From the NCBI GenBank assembly GCA_003290165.1, contig QNQO01002058.1, positions 62,001 to 126,000 of the forward strand: DNA of 64,000 nt, read 5' to 3'. Under the pieces are notes generated by a model. That model did not search any database. It saw only the letters and a program-made list of their open reading frames with translations, and was not told the DNA's origin. Both the position numbers and the translations under genes were made by a program. Origin of the DNA: Berberis thunbergii. Lineage: Eukaryota; Streptophyta; Magnoliopsida; Ranunculales; Berberidaceae. This document shows, piece by piece, positions 32,744-43,884 of the stretch (position 1 is its first letter; each line of letters begins with the position of its first letter).

Positions 32744-34567
32744 TTATTAAAACACATAACATTTAATTATGGATGAAACTTGAGTGGGCTAATCAAAGCC
32801 CACAAAAAAAATTGGCTCATGGGATGGGCTTAGCCTAGTCAAACTTTGAAGCAAATAATTTTTAGAGATTCTTGTCCAAAATATCAATCGTAGATTTCAG
32901 GTCAAGAAATTACATAGCAAATTTTGAAATCCAAAATCACCATAGATAGAATACATGAACCACTGATCACAAATGATAAACCCTTTTGTCAACATGTTAC
33001 AACAAATTTTGAAATCCAAGACTTGATGAGCTAAAAATCCCATAACCATTAAAAACACACTTCAGAAAATGCTATTGTTTTTCACCAAAAGGATAATAGT
33101 CAAAGTGCTCGGCTAAAAGTCTGAAGGATATCTCTGTCCACCCATTCAATTATCAGCGGTAGCCCTTGCTCTCCTACCGGTCATAAAGACTCGTAACTGG
33201 AGTGTTGTAAAAAATAAGAATAAGAAAAATGGTTAGTTCTAGAACTTGATTCAAAATTGAGTTTTTCTCCCAAAATAAGAGATATGAGACAAATAATCAA
33301 TGGGTGCAGAGAAAGAATAATTGTACATGTACAGTTGCTATGGTCATACAATTGAATCATTTAAGTTCACAACTAAAGCCCTTTGCAAGCAAAACTGAAT
33401 TCAAACTTTGAAATAAACAACTAGTCATTAACCTAAACTAAACTTTACCTCTCCACATGAAATGCAATAAAATGAAGGGGCCAAACTGATTCCTTGTTAT
33501 GCAAGGGAGATATGGACTTCCAAAACTAGATACTTGAATCTCATTATGCTAACCTAGTTTGTTGTTGGAGCTCTAATGTGTTTTCTTTAGATTTAGAGAA
33601 ATGCAATTAATCATAGGATAAAAATCACGATATATACAAGAATTTTAACTTCGAATCAACCATTGATTGCCAAAGAGATGTTTATCCAAAATTAAACGTG
33701 ATTTTGCGAAAGATAGGAAATGATATCAACATCTAAGGGATAACTTTCCACAACCTCACAAGGTTTAATCGTTGCGCTCCTATGAGCTTATGAAACAAAC
33801 AAGTGCTTGTTTTGCGAGTCTTATGAACACATTGGCGATAACCAATGAAATGCACTAGAACCAAGTCTTACGGATGTGTGCCATGGGATTTCGAAGATAA
33901 GACTTGGACTTATGTTCGTGATCCACAAGACTTGCCGAATAGTTACGAATCATACCATCATATAATGCGGCACAACCAAAACTCAACACCTGCTTGGGAT
34001 CACCGAGGTGATACTTTCTCGTCCTAATCCACTCCACAGATTCAAGTACCTGGATAAAAGAGAGTTTAGAGAAGGCTGACACTTAGAGGTTTTCTCTCTT
34101 CTAGTGATACTTGTTTGTTAGATATGGAGGCTTAAAAAAACTATTTTACATTTACTTGCTCACTCATTAGAAGATGTAACTCTACGATGAGATGAAGTAA
34201 TTGAAGGCTTAACAACTCTCTAAATGAGGCATATACCAATACAAAGCTAACTTCAACTCTTCTTCACCACTTTTCTTTTCTCTTCTGTTTAGATAACTAA
34301 ATAGCTCATGAAGAGAGAAAAAAGTTTTTTCTTAAAATGCTTTGAATCTCTCACAAGGGATATGGGTTTTGAGTGAGTGAAAAGGGAAGGCCAAAGAGGT
34401 GATAAAAGGATGACTTCAAACTTTTTGACAATATGAGAGATAGATCCAAGTGAATGATCATGAACCCTATTTACAGACTCAACTAGAGAGGGTGAAGTCG
34501 ACTTTACTTTCTTTTGCAACTGCTTTTAAGAGTGGCTAAAATCACAATGACTCATTTTTTAGCGCGA
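32744..34567. other. Spacer without recognisable gene
   Basis: I see no gene. Overlapping open frames on both strands at 33845-34082 are the only ones of note and have no domain I can name. Confidence 0.45.
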
Positions 34568-36790
34568 TTATATGTTGAAGTGGCATGTTAGAAGGGGGAG
34601 TCGACTTTTTTTTTTAAACAAAACCTTTCTCTTTTATCACATGTCTTTGTAATCGACATGGGCATCTCCTTTTGGCATACGGGGTGCCTCAAGAGAGAAT
34701 ATCCTCAAGAGAATAACATTCTCATGTGGAAGAATGACCCAAATCCAAATATATTTTTCCTCCAAATAGCTTTTGACACTTCATTTGAATTTTGGCCATC
34801 AAGAAGCTATAATGGTTTGTCTTGGTCTTCATAGCTTAGATTTGTCTTCATGAGTTGGCTTTAATCTTCTTGTCATTTGAAAATGATTGTCATAAGTTGG
34901 ATAACCTTGAAATGATATTTACAAAACATAGACCTAATCCTAATCACTCGAGAAACGATTTATGATTTCATCGTATACTTTTACATTATTTTGACCTAAT
35001 TTGCAAATGTATTTTCAATATCAACTGGTGTGACTGAAATTCAAACGAACAAAACCGAATGTGTAATGAAACTGAACTAAAATAAAATTTAATTAAACCG
35101 AAAATCGAACTTACAAATATTATGTATTATTTACTAGATTTTATATTATATATAAATTTAAAAAATTAACATATGTATCAGTTCAATTTTCTTTTCAACC
35201 TAAAATCGAACCGAGTACTTCAATTTTAAAATGCTACAAACCAAACTGGAAAGGGATAAAAAGAAAGGGGGGAGGGCGGCTGCAGGCAGCAGCTACCGCC
35301 GCTGCCACAAAAAAGAAAATAAATAAAAAAATGATATGGTGAAGTGACCTATTAGAAGGGGAATTCAACTTTTTTTTTAAAACAAAACATTTTTCTTTTA
35401 TCACATGTCTTTGTACTCGACACGGGCATCTCTTTTTTGCACACGAAATGCTTCAAGAGGGAATATCCTCAAGAGAATGTATGGAAGGATAATCCAAATC
35501 CAAATATATTTTGTCTTCAAGCTTTTGACAATTCATTTGAATTTTGGCTATCAAGAAGCTATTATGGCTTGTCTTGGTTTTCATAGTTTTGACTTGTTTT
35601 CGTGAGTTGACTTCAATTTTCTTGTCCTTTGAAAATTGTCCTCATAAATTGGATAACCTTGAAATGATCTTTACAAAGCATAAACCTAATCCTAGTCACT
35701 TGAGAGACGATTTATAATTTCATCGTATATTTTTATATTGATTTGACCTAATTTGAAAATGTATTTTCAATATCAATCAGTATGACTAAAATTCAAACGA
35801 ACAAAACCAAATGTGTAATGAAACTAAACTAAAATAAAATTTAATTAAACCAAAAATCGAACTTACAAATATTATATATTATTTACTAAATTTTATATTA
35901 TATATAAATTAAAAAAATAACACATGCATCGGTTCATATTTATTTTCAACCTAAAATCGAATTGAGCACTTCAATTTTAAAATGTTACAAAACAAACTGG
36001 AAAGAGATATAAAGAAAAGGGGGGAGGGCGGCTGTGGTCAGCAGCTGTCACAAAAAAAGAAAAATGATATGGTGAAATGACCTGTTACAAGGGGAATTCG
36101 ACTTCTTTTAAAAACAAAACCTTTTTCTTTTATCACATGTCTTTGTACTCGACATGGGCATCTCCTTTTGGCATACGAAATGCCTCAAGAGGGAATATCC
36201 TCAAGAGAATATACATTCTCATGTGGAAGGATAACCCAAATCCAAATATATTTTGCCTCCAAATAGCTTTTGACACTTCATTTGAATTTAGGCCATCAAG
36301 AAGTTATTATGTCTTGTCTTGGTCTTCATAGTTTTGACTTGTTTTCATGAGTTGACTTCAGTTTTCTTGTCATTTGAAAATTGTCCTCATAAATTGGATA
36401 ACCTTAAAATGATCTTTACAAAGCATAAACCTAATCCTAGTCACTTGATATACGATTTATAATTTCATCGTATATTTTTACATTGTTTTGACCTAATTCG
36501 CAAGTGCATTTTCAATATCAACATGTTTGATTGAAATTCAAACGAACCAAACAAAATGTGTAATGAAACTGAACTAAAATGAAATTTAATTAAACCAAAA
36601 ATCGAACTTACAAATATTATGTATTATTTTCTAGATTTCATATTATATATAAATTTAAAATTTGAACATATGTATTGGTTCGATTTTCTTTTCAACCTAA
36701 AACCGAACTGAGAACTTCGATTTCAAAATGTTACAAACCAAATTGGAAAGGGGAAAGGGCAGCGCCGCTGTCACAAAAAGAAAAAAATGG
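34568..36790 (+). repeat. Three tandem copies of a ~740-bp repeat
   Basis: Copies at about 34568-35332, 35333-36066 and 36067-36790. Each begins with 'atatg-tgaa-tg-c', continues with 'atcacatgtctttgta' and a 'cctcaagag-gaatatcctcaag' block, then an AT-rich part with 'aaccgaaaatcgaac', and ends in a GC-rich 'ggagggcggctg' patch followed by 'cacaaaaa'. Copies differ by small indels and substitutions. No terminal inverted repeat or coding frame is shared. Origin unknown. Confidence 0.85.
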
Positions 36791-36933
36791 TGTCAGTAAG
36801 CAGGTGGTGGTGTTGGCATTAGACAAAAATGTGAGAGATGGTGATACTAAAAAGTGAAACTGGTGGTGTCAAAAAGTCACTGCCATCTAGATATACCCTT
36901 AACAAACTTGCAGCAAAGCTAGGTGACTATGCA

Positions 36934-37943
36934 TAGGGATGGCAACGAGGCGGATTGGGGCGGATTTGAGCAAATCCATCCCCGATCCGTCAGGAAAAGC
37001 GGATCCCCAAATCTGCTCTGCCAATCCATTTATACAATTAATTAAAACCATAACCGCCCTGTGCGGATTGGCGGATATCCGCCCCGCCTCGCCAATCCGT
37101 TTATGGTTTGCGGTTCTGTTACTGGATTGTCGGGTCTCCGCCCCGATCATAGTATCAAACTCATATCAACCATTACAGTGTTTTCAAAACTTGCTAACCA
37201 ATATCAAATTATCCATAATAGATTTAGACAATCAGACACGCTTGTGTTAGGCGAAAGCTCACAAAGCTATTAATCAAATCCTAAAAGCACAAGGATTCTT
37301 ACTGGTAAAAGATACAAAAATTATAATAAAAAATTACAAAAACCATAAAAAAACATTCGATCTAAATAATCAAGATAAAAAAATTATAACAAAAAATTAC
37401 AAAAAAATTAAAGTATATCGATCTAAAGAATCTAGATCTAAGATCTGAGATCTTTGATCTCGGAGATCTCAGATCTTTCTTGAAGATCGGGGAGAGGAAG
37501 GCGGGGAAGGGAGGGGAGAGCTTTGAGTGTCGTATCTGTTGCCGTGGGAGGCTTCGACTTCGACCACCCTTCGCTGTGAGAGGTTTGGACCACCGGCTGT
37601 GAGAGGCTTCGAGGCTTCGTCCTTCGACCACCCTTCGACCTTCGCTGTGACTGTGAGAGGCTTCGAAAATGTGAGAGGCTTCGAGAATGGGGACTGAAAA
37701 ATAGTATGAATGTGAGATGAGGGTTTAATCCCTTTATATAGTTGAATGATATTTTTGTAATTTATCGGTTAAACGAATATCCGTGGGACGGATATGGTCA
37801 AATTCGTATTCGCCCCGATTAATAAACGGATACAGATTGGAAATTCGTATTCGCCCCAACCTCCACAGACCCTTTACCAAATCCGCCCCAAATGGAACGA
37901 GTGGGGCGGATATTCGTGAGAATTCGCCCCACTGCCATCCCTA
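36934..37943. mobile_element. Non-autonomous hAT-type element, TAGGGATGGCA family
   Basis: 1010 bp. Perfect inverted ends TAGGGATGGCA and TGCCATCCCTA. The flanking 8-bp copies ACTATGCA (36926-36933) and ATTATGCA (37944-37951) differ at one base. Subterminal regions are rich in GGCGGA/TCCGCC words ('ggggcgga', 'atccgcccc'). The interior has 'agatctgagatct' and repeated 'cttcgaccaccctt' and 'gtgagaggcttcga' blocks. No transposase is encoded. Confidence 0.85.
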
Positions 37944-38391
37944 ATTATGCAAAAATATATACAATCTGTTTCTTATGAGATTGGAGTTTGAAGGAACACG
38001 AAGACGAAGTTAGAGTTTCTTTCAGAAAATCACGTTTTAGACCAAATTTAGGGTAAATATATTTCCAACAATCAATGAAATGGGGGTTGATTCCAAGTTA
38101 AATATTAAATTAGTATTATGCAGGTGGTCTAAAAAAGCCTAAACCCATTACCTAGACCAGGTCCATTTTGTGTGGAGTGGGTAAAGATGCTCCCAGTCCA
38201 AATGGTTTTACAATTTGGTTTTATGATGAAATCCATAACGGTAAGAAAAAAAAAGGGGAATTCTAAGAAACCAGCGAGAGGGAGGAAACGCGCATCTCGA
38301 GGGAGATGAGTGGTAACACCCCTCCTCTTGGTGGTTTCCTCGACGCCTAGAAGGGTTCGAAAAAAAATAAAAAAATCAAAAGCTATAAATT
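37944..38391. other. Spacer between two hAT-type elements
   Basis: 450 bases without a recognisable gene; the minus-strand open frame at 38129-38500 crosses into the next element and has no known domain. Confidence 0.5.
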
Positions 38392-39846
38392 TAGGGATGA
38401 CAACGGGGCGGATTTGGACAAATCCATCCCCGCCCCGCTGGAGATCACGGGTATTTAAATCCGCCCCGAATATCCGTTTACCATAATTTATAAAAACCAT
38501 CCCCGAACCAGACGGATTGGCGGATATCCGCGCCCCAAATACCCAAAAAAAAAAAAAAAAAAAACAGATTTCTCAACTATCATTTTCATAATTTCATTCT
38601 CAAATATCGAACAAAAAACCTATTGAACAAATCATTTCTCAAAAACTATCATTTCTCAACTACCAAATTTCTCAACAAATTACAAAGATTTCTTACAAAA
38701 AACCATAAAAAAAAAAAAATTCAATCTCTGATATATTATCTTAGATCTGATCTAAGATCAGATCGTAGATCTGGACTAGGAGAAGGAGAGAATATTTTAA
38801 CCCAATGCGATAGCTCGAGCCACTACCGCCACCCTCCATCAGATCTGGATCAGAGCCACCCCATCCATCAGATCTGGATCAGATCCACCCTCCGTCAGAT
38901 CTGGATCAGATCCACCCCGTCCATCAGATCTGGATCAGAGCCACCCCGTCCATCAGATCTGGATCAGAGCCACTACCGCCACCCTCCATCAGATCTGGAT
39001 CAGAGCCACCCTCCATCAGATCTGGATCAGATCCACCCCATCCATCAGATCTGGATCAGAGCCACCCTCCATCAGATCTGGATCAGAGCCACCCTCCATC
39101 AGATCTTGATCAGAGCCACCCCATCCATCAGATCTGGATCAGAGCCACCCTCCATCAGATCTTGATCACAGCCACCCCATCCATCAGATCTGGATCAGAG
39201 CCACTACCGCCACCCTCCATCAGATCTGGATCACAGCCACCCCATCCATCAGATCTGGATCACAGCCACTACCGCCACCCTCCATCCACCCTTCGACCAC
39301 CCTGCCTGCGACCACCCTGCAACCACACTTCGACCATCCTTCGACCACCCTTCGATCACCCTCCTACCACCCTTCGACCACCCTGTGACAACCCTTCGAC
39401 CTCGCTTCGAAAACCCTTCGACCTCGCTGCTTCGACAACGTTTCGACCTCGTTGTGACAACCCTTCGACCTCGCTGGCTCGCTGTGAAGTGAGTGAGACG
39501 GGAGAGGGAGAGTGAGTGAGAAATGAGAAATCCACTCACTCGTTAGATTTTTAAGTTAAGTTTAGTTTTATTTATTTTTTTTCGGGATAAGGGTTTAGTT
39601 AGATTTTTAGGTTCAGTTATTACGTAGTTTAAGGATAAGGGTATTATAGTAATTTGAGCAGTATAAACGGATATCCGCGGGGCCTGCGGGGCGGATATGG
39701 CTAAAACCGTATCCGCCCCAAATAATAAACGGATATTTTTTGGATATCCAAAACCACCCGAAAACCCATTCATCCATATCCAAATCCGCCCCATGCGGAT
39801 TGGGTGGGGCGGATATCCATAAAAATCCGCCCCACTGCCAACCCTA
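38392..39846. mobile_element. Second TAGGGATGGCA-family element with minisatellite
   Basis: 1455 bp. Ends TAGGGATGACA and TGCCAACCCTA, flanked by a perfect 8-bp duplication TATAAATT (38384-38391 and 39847-39854). Subterminal GGGCGGAT words match the element at 36934, as do internal 'cttcgaccaccct' blocks. The extra length is mostly a 15-copy minisatellite. A 20-base A run lies at about 38545. No transposase is encoded. Confidence 0.9.
38817..39290 (+). repeat. 15-copy CAGATCTGGATCAGAGCCACC minisatellite
   Basis: Fifteen occurrences of 'cagatctggatca' (two as 'cagatcttgatca') joined by 'gagccaccctccat' or 'gagccaccccatccat', with 27-, 30- and 33-bp spacings. It keeps long open frames (38623-39165) as a by-product of a period divisible by three. 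It is followed to 39480 by imperfect 'cttcgaccaccct' repeats. Confidence 0.9.
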
Positions 39847-39918
39847 TATAAATTGAGAGACTTTGTGGGTTTTTATCAAACAAAAGAGAGAGACTTTGTG
39901 GGTTGTTCAAATTTTCAA

Positions 39919-40330
39919 ATGGCTTGTGTTCACTTCAACGGTTCGTCTGAAGAAGAAGTGTCAAATACAAACCGAAGCCACAACCAAGATTCAAGTCGAC
40001 AAAGAAGTAATAAGACGAAGATCAAATCAAACGCTGTTGATCTTCGTTTCTCTTTTTGAATCAAAAGTTTCTTTCTTTCACTTTGAAGGTATGAAAACCA
40101 ATCAATTGGGTTCCTTTCTTGGATTCTCTCGTTTTCTATAATCAAATCTTTCAAAACCCTAACTTTCTTGCAGACACACTTCACAATCTCTTGGCATTTC
40201 GCCTCACACTCAGTCTTGAAGAACACAAGCTCAGTTTTCAGAACGATAATGGCTTCTTTAAGCAAGAATTCCAGATGGTGTTGTTCATTCTCAACCACAA
40301 ATCCTTTATTAGTTGAAATCATCAATACAG
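39919..40330 (+). other. Possible 5' exon(s) of an unrecognised host gene
   Basis: Two ATGs in good plant context occur here. At 39919 a 46-codon frame begins MACVHFNGSSEEE. At 40249 a 27-codon frame begins MASLSKNSRWCCSFSTTNPL, Ser/Thr-rich and basic like a plastid or mitochondrial targeting peptide. The second runs into CAG|GCAAGT at 40330, a good match to the rare GC-type splice donor. Upstream, 'gagagactttgtgggtt' is repeated at about 39856 and 39890. I cannot identify the product or a second exon. Confidence 0.25.
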
Positions 40331-40569
40331 GCAAGTTTATTTGAACCATCTCTTTCATTGTTTTTCACGGTGTTTCTTGCATCTTTGTCACTGCGTTGAT
40401 TGATTGGGGTTTTAATTTTTACGTAGATCATAATTTGCTTCTAAAGGAAATATAATCTTGACACACTGATCCATGCCCCAGAAAAACAATTTTGATGGTA
40501 AATGCAAGAAATGATTTCTCCACATAAAATCTTTATTACAGTTCCAAATAGCCTTTGATTTTAAATTAG

Positions 40570-42500
40570 GGCAAGACTTGTTAGTGAAGAAATTAGATTA
40601 ACTTGTATCAATGGGGTTCAAGACCCTACTTTCGGGTTGCAGAGGCAAAGCTAATCATTCGTTAATTGTGAGTGTGAGAAGAAAGAATTTATCTTGAATG
40701 ACTTTAAGAACTGATAGAATTTGTTTCTAGAAATGTGAAGAGTTGGAAGTCATGACTCGTGAGATTGGAGTAGATGTTGTAGTAGAGGGAGGGGAGGGTT
40801 AGAGTTTAGTACCTCGAATGAAAGAGCGGAAGGGTTGGATGTTACTTGCTGCTGCTTAAAAAAAAAACCACTTACAGTACTTAACTGTGTTGTTACATGT
40901 TTATGTCGATTGAAGAATTTAGCCATCGATGATTCTGAGGTGATTTCGTTCCGAGGTAATTTGGAATATGTTTTTATTTTTTGTTGCTGTATGACACTAC
41001 TGCACAGTGAATTCAACTCACTAGTTGCATATTTTTGTTGGTTAATGAAATTTTAGTAATTGTTATATCCTTCTTTCTTATTCATTTTGGTTTTGGATAA
41101 ACTTCAATTGGAGAAAAAATTATTGTCAACTTTGTCTTCCTCTTATAGGTGAAACCCAGTTCTTTGGCATGTACTATAGTGGTAGATTGTCAGAGTCCAA
41201 CCACAAGAAGTGCTATTATTTGTTAGAGCTTCAGGCCAATAAATAATAGAAAAAGTTAATTGAAAAGTGCGAGTGAAAAACTGGCAAAGGATACAAGGAT
41301 TACCTCCTTGATGTCTAATGTGAGACACCCAATTAGAATTACAAGCCCTGCAATTAGAGTTGTTAAAAATAATCCTAATTAACCACCCCCACAATTCAAT
41401 TACTGCTTTTATTTCAACTACAACAATATTCTCTGTAGATTTGAATTTGTTGCTGAAAAGTTTCCCATTTCTTTCACGCTAAATGATCCAAAGAGCAGCT
41501 GGAAACATATGATACCATAATTCCCTGTCACTATACTGGTCCATCCATTGTTGCACTTAGTTTCCCACTGGATTTGATCCTCTACACTGAGTAATTAAAT
41601 TACCCCATACTGCTTTTGTAAAGGCACAGTAAATCAACGAGTGGTTGATTGATTTTGTCCTGCATGCCACAAAGGGCATAGCCTTTGGTAATCTGTAGGT
41701 CTCTTTTGATCGAATTATCAATTGTCATAGTTCTTCCACTGACAGATTAGAAATTAGCCCTTCGTGAAGCTTGCTTCTTACCATTTCGTTGAAGACACCT
41801 AAATCTTGTTTAGCTGATGTGGTTTCTTACATGATCAAAGTTTTCACTCCAAAGAACCATCTCGTTGTGCATGGAAGATACTATTTCTCATCTTCTTTAT
41901 CAATTTTGGGATTATAACGGCTTCTTCCATGCACTTTGAAATACAAATAAATGGTCCACTAACCCATCCTTTTCTGTATGTCCGCACTCGTGTTATAAAG
42001 CCCTCCTCACAACACCTTTTTCATTTTCATTTTTAATGAAATCTTTTGTCTTGCTAACTATGTGAGTTCCTGTTGTTCATATTGAGTTCTAATTGGACAT
42101 GGATATTGGGATCTGGATAGTTGTTCTTTGATATGTCATTTCAAGTTCTTTATATTATTTACTCCATCAGTGTTGATTTTTCAGTTACGTCTTTCCCAGG
42201 GTAGTGTAATTTTTTCAATGATACTGCATGATTTCCATGACAAGAAATTGACTTAGGCTTTGTTAAGATAGTGACGAGTCCATTTAGCACATTTTAATGA
42301 ACTGTAGAGTCACGAGTTCCAGGTTGTAACAATTGTATCTCCAACAACCATCAGTGAGTGACCTTTCCATTCTCTAATTTGCCATGTGAAAAAAGAATGC
42401 CTGACCAAATAGATATTGCCATCCGAACCATTCCGTTTTGGGGTACATTTTGGGGCACTTTCTTGATTCTTAAATTACATATCTAATTATGATTCCTTTA
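40570..42500 (+). repeat. Tandem unit, copy 1
   Basis: First of three tandem copies of a ~2-kb sequence. Ordered landmarks: 'ttcgggttgcagaggcaaag' (40635), 'gatgattctgaggtga' (40927), 'ggtgaaacccagttctttgg' (41148), 'acacctaaatcttgttta' (41797), 'gacatggatattggga' (42096). Short frames conserved between copies (the GCRGKANHSLIVSVRRK frame) are not recognisable. This copy uniquely keeps a LINE remnant at 41380-41690. Confidence 0.8.
41380..41690 (-). pseudogene. L1-type LINE 3' remnant (zf-RVT and tail)
   Basis: On the minus strand, with stops, this reads as the end of a plant L1 ORF2. It has SINHSLIYCAFTKAVWGNLI, then ELWYHMFPAALWII, then REERNGKLF, the usual pattern after the zf-RVT cysteines (INH-L--C-FA--VW ... 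LW--P-A--W-IW-ERN). The cysteine part upstream is decayed. It belongs to a different LINE copy from the one at 55472. The equivalent stretch is missing from tandem copy 3. Confidence 0.6.
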
Positions 42501-43884
42501 TTTGGCTGCACTTGTCTTATGTATTTTGGGCTATTTTTATATTTGGTTTGTTCTTTTGATATATTTTAATTATACAATGGGGTTCAAGAACCTGCTTTTG
42601 GGTTGCAGAGGCAAAGCTAACCATTCGTTAATTGTGAGTGTTAGAAGAAAGAAGAAAGGTTTTATCTTGAATGACTTCAAGAACTGATTGAATTTGTTTC
42701 CTGAAATGTGAAGAGTTGGAAGTCGTGAGATTGGAGTAGATGTTGTAGTAAGGGGGGTTAGGGTTTAGTACCTCAGTTGAAGGAGCGAAAGGGTTGTATG
42801 TTGCTGCTGCTTCCATTGTTTATTCTTCTTCTTCTTCTTCCTTCACCAAAAACCACCATTATGTTTAATCTCAATGTCATTAAACTACTTACAATACTTA
42901 ACTGTGTTGTTACATGTTTATGTTGATGGAAGGATTTAGGCATCGATGATTCTGAGGTAATTTGAAATATGTTTTTATTTTTTGTTGGTGTATGACACTA
43001 CTGCACAGTGAATTCAACTCACTAGTTGTCGCATATTTTTGTTGGTTAATGAAACTTTAGTAATTGTTATATCCTTCTCGCTTATTCTTTTTGGTTTTGG
43101 ACAACCTTCAATTGGAGAAAAAAATTATTGTCAACTCTGTCTCCCTCTTATAGGTGAAACACAATTCTTTGGCATGTATTGTAGTGGTAGATTGTCAGAG
43201 ACCAAGCACAAGAAGTGTTATTTACTTGTTAGAGCTTCTGGCCAATAAACTAATAGAAAAAAGTTAATTGAAAAGTGCGAGTGAAAAACTCACAAAGGAT
43301 ACAAGGATTACCTCCTGAGTCCCGACAGAAATTGAGAAATAAATTTCTGCTGTTTATTCTTATGAAAATACGTACAGAGTGGCTGTATATATATACTAAC
43401 CCTAGAACTAGAAAAGGAAACTAACTAGGCTATCAGATCTCATGATTTATGGGATATTCTAATAGAATAGGAAGCTAATCAAATCAGCCTAATTCTAGGG
43501 ATACAAACTGTTACAAAATCTTTTAAAAAGCTGGTTGCACACTAATCATGTTTTCCCACACTCCCCCTCAAGCTGGTGAATAGATGTTTTCCATTCCCAG
43601 CTTGAATATAATACTTTAAAACACTGAGCTACTTAATCCTTTAGTAAGTACATCTACAAGTTGGCCATGTATAGACACGTAAGGGGTACAAATCAACCCG
43701 CTCTCTAGTTTCTCCTTGATGAAGTGTCTGTTAACTTCAATGTGTTTTGTTCGATCATGTTGTGAGCTATGCTAATCGCAGATTTATTATCACAATAAAG
43801 TCTCATTGGGCCATCCCACTTGATCTTCAAGTCTTCTAAGATGATCTTCTACCAAAGTAATTCACACACACCTTGAGCCATTGC

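Noticed and set aside
33855..34082. 75-codon minus-strand frame with FGCAALYDG, loosely reminiscent of a SET-domain motif
   Set aside because: Too short, surrounding SET motifs absent, and the opposite strand is equally open.
38623..39515. Open frames of 117-180 codons
   Set aside because: Produced by a minisatellite with a period divisible by three within a non-autonomous transposon.
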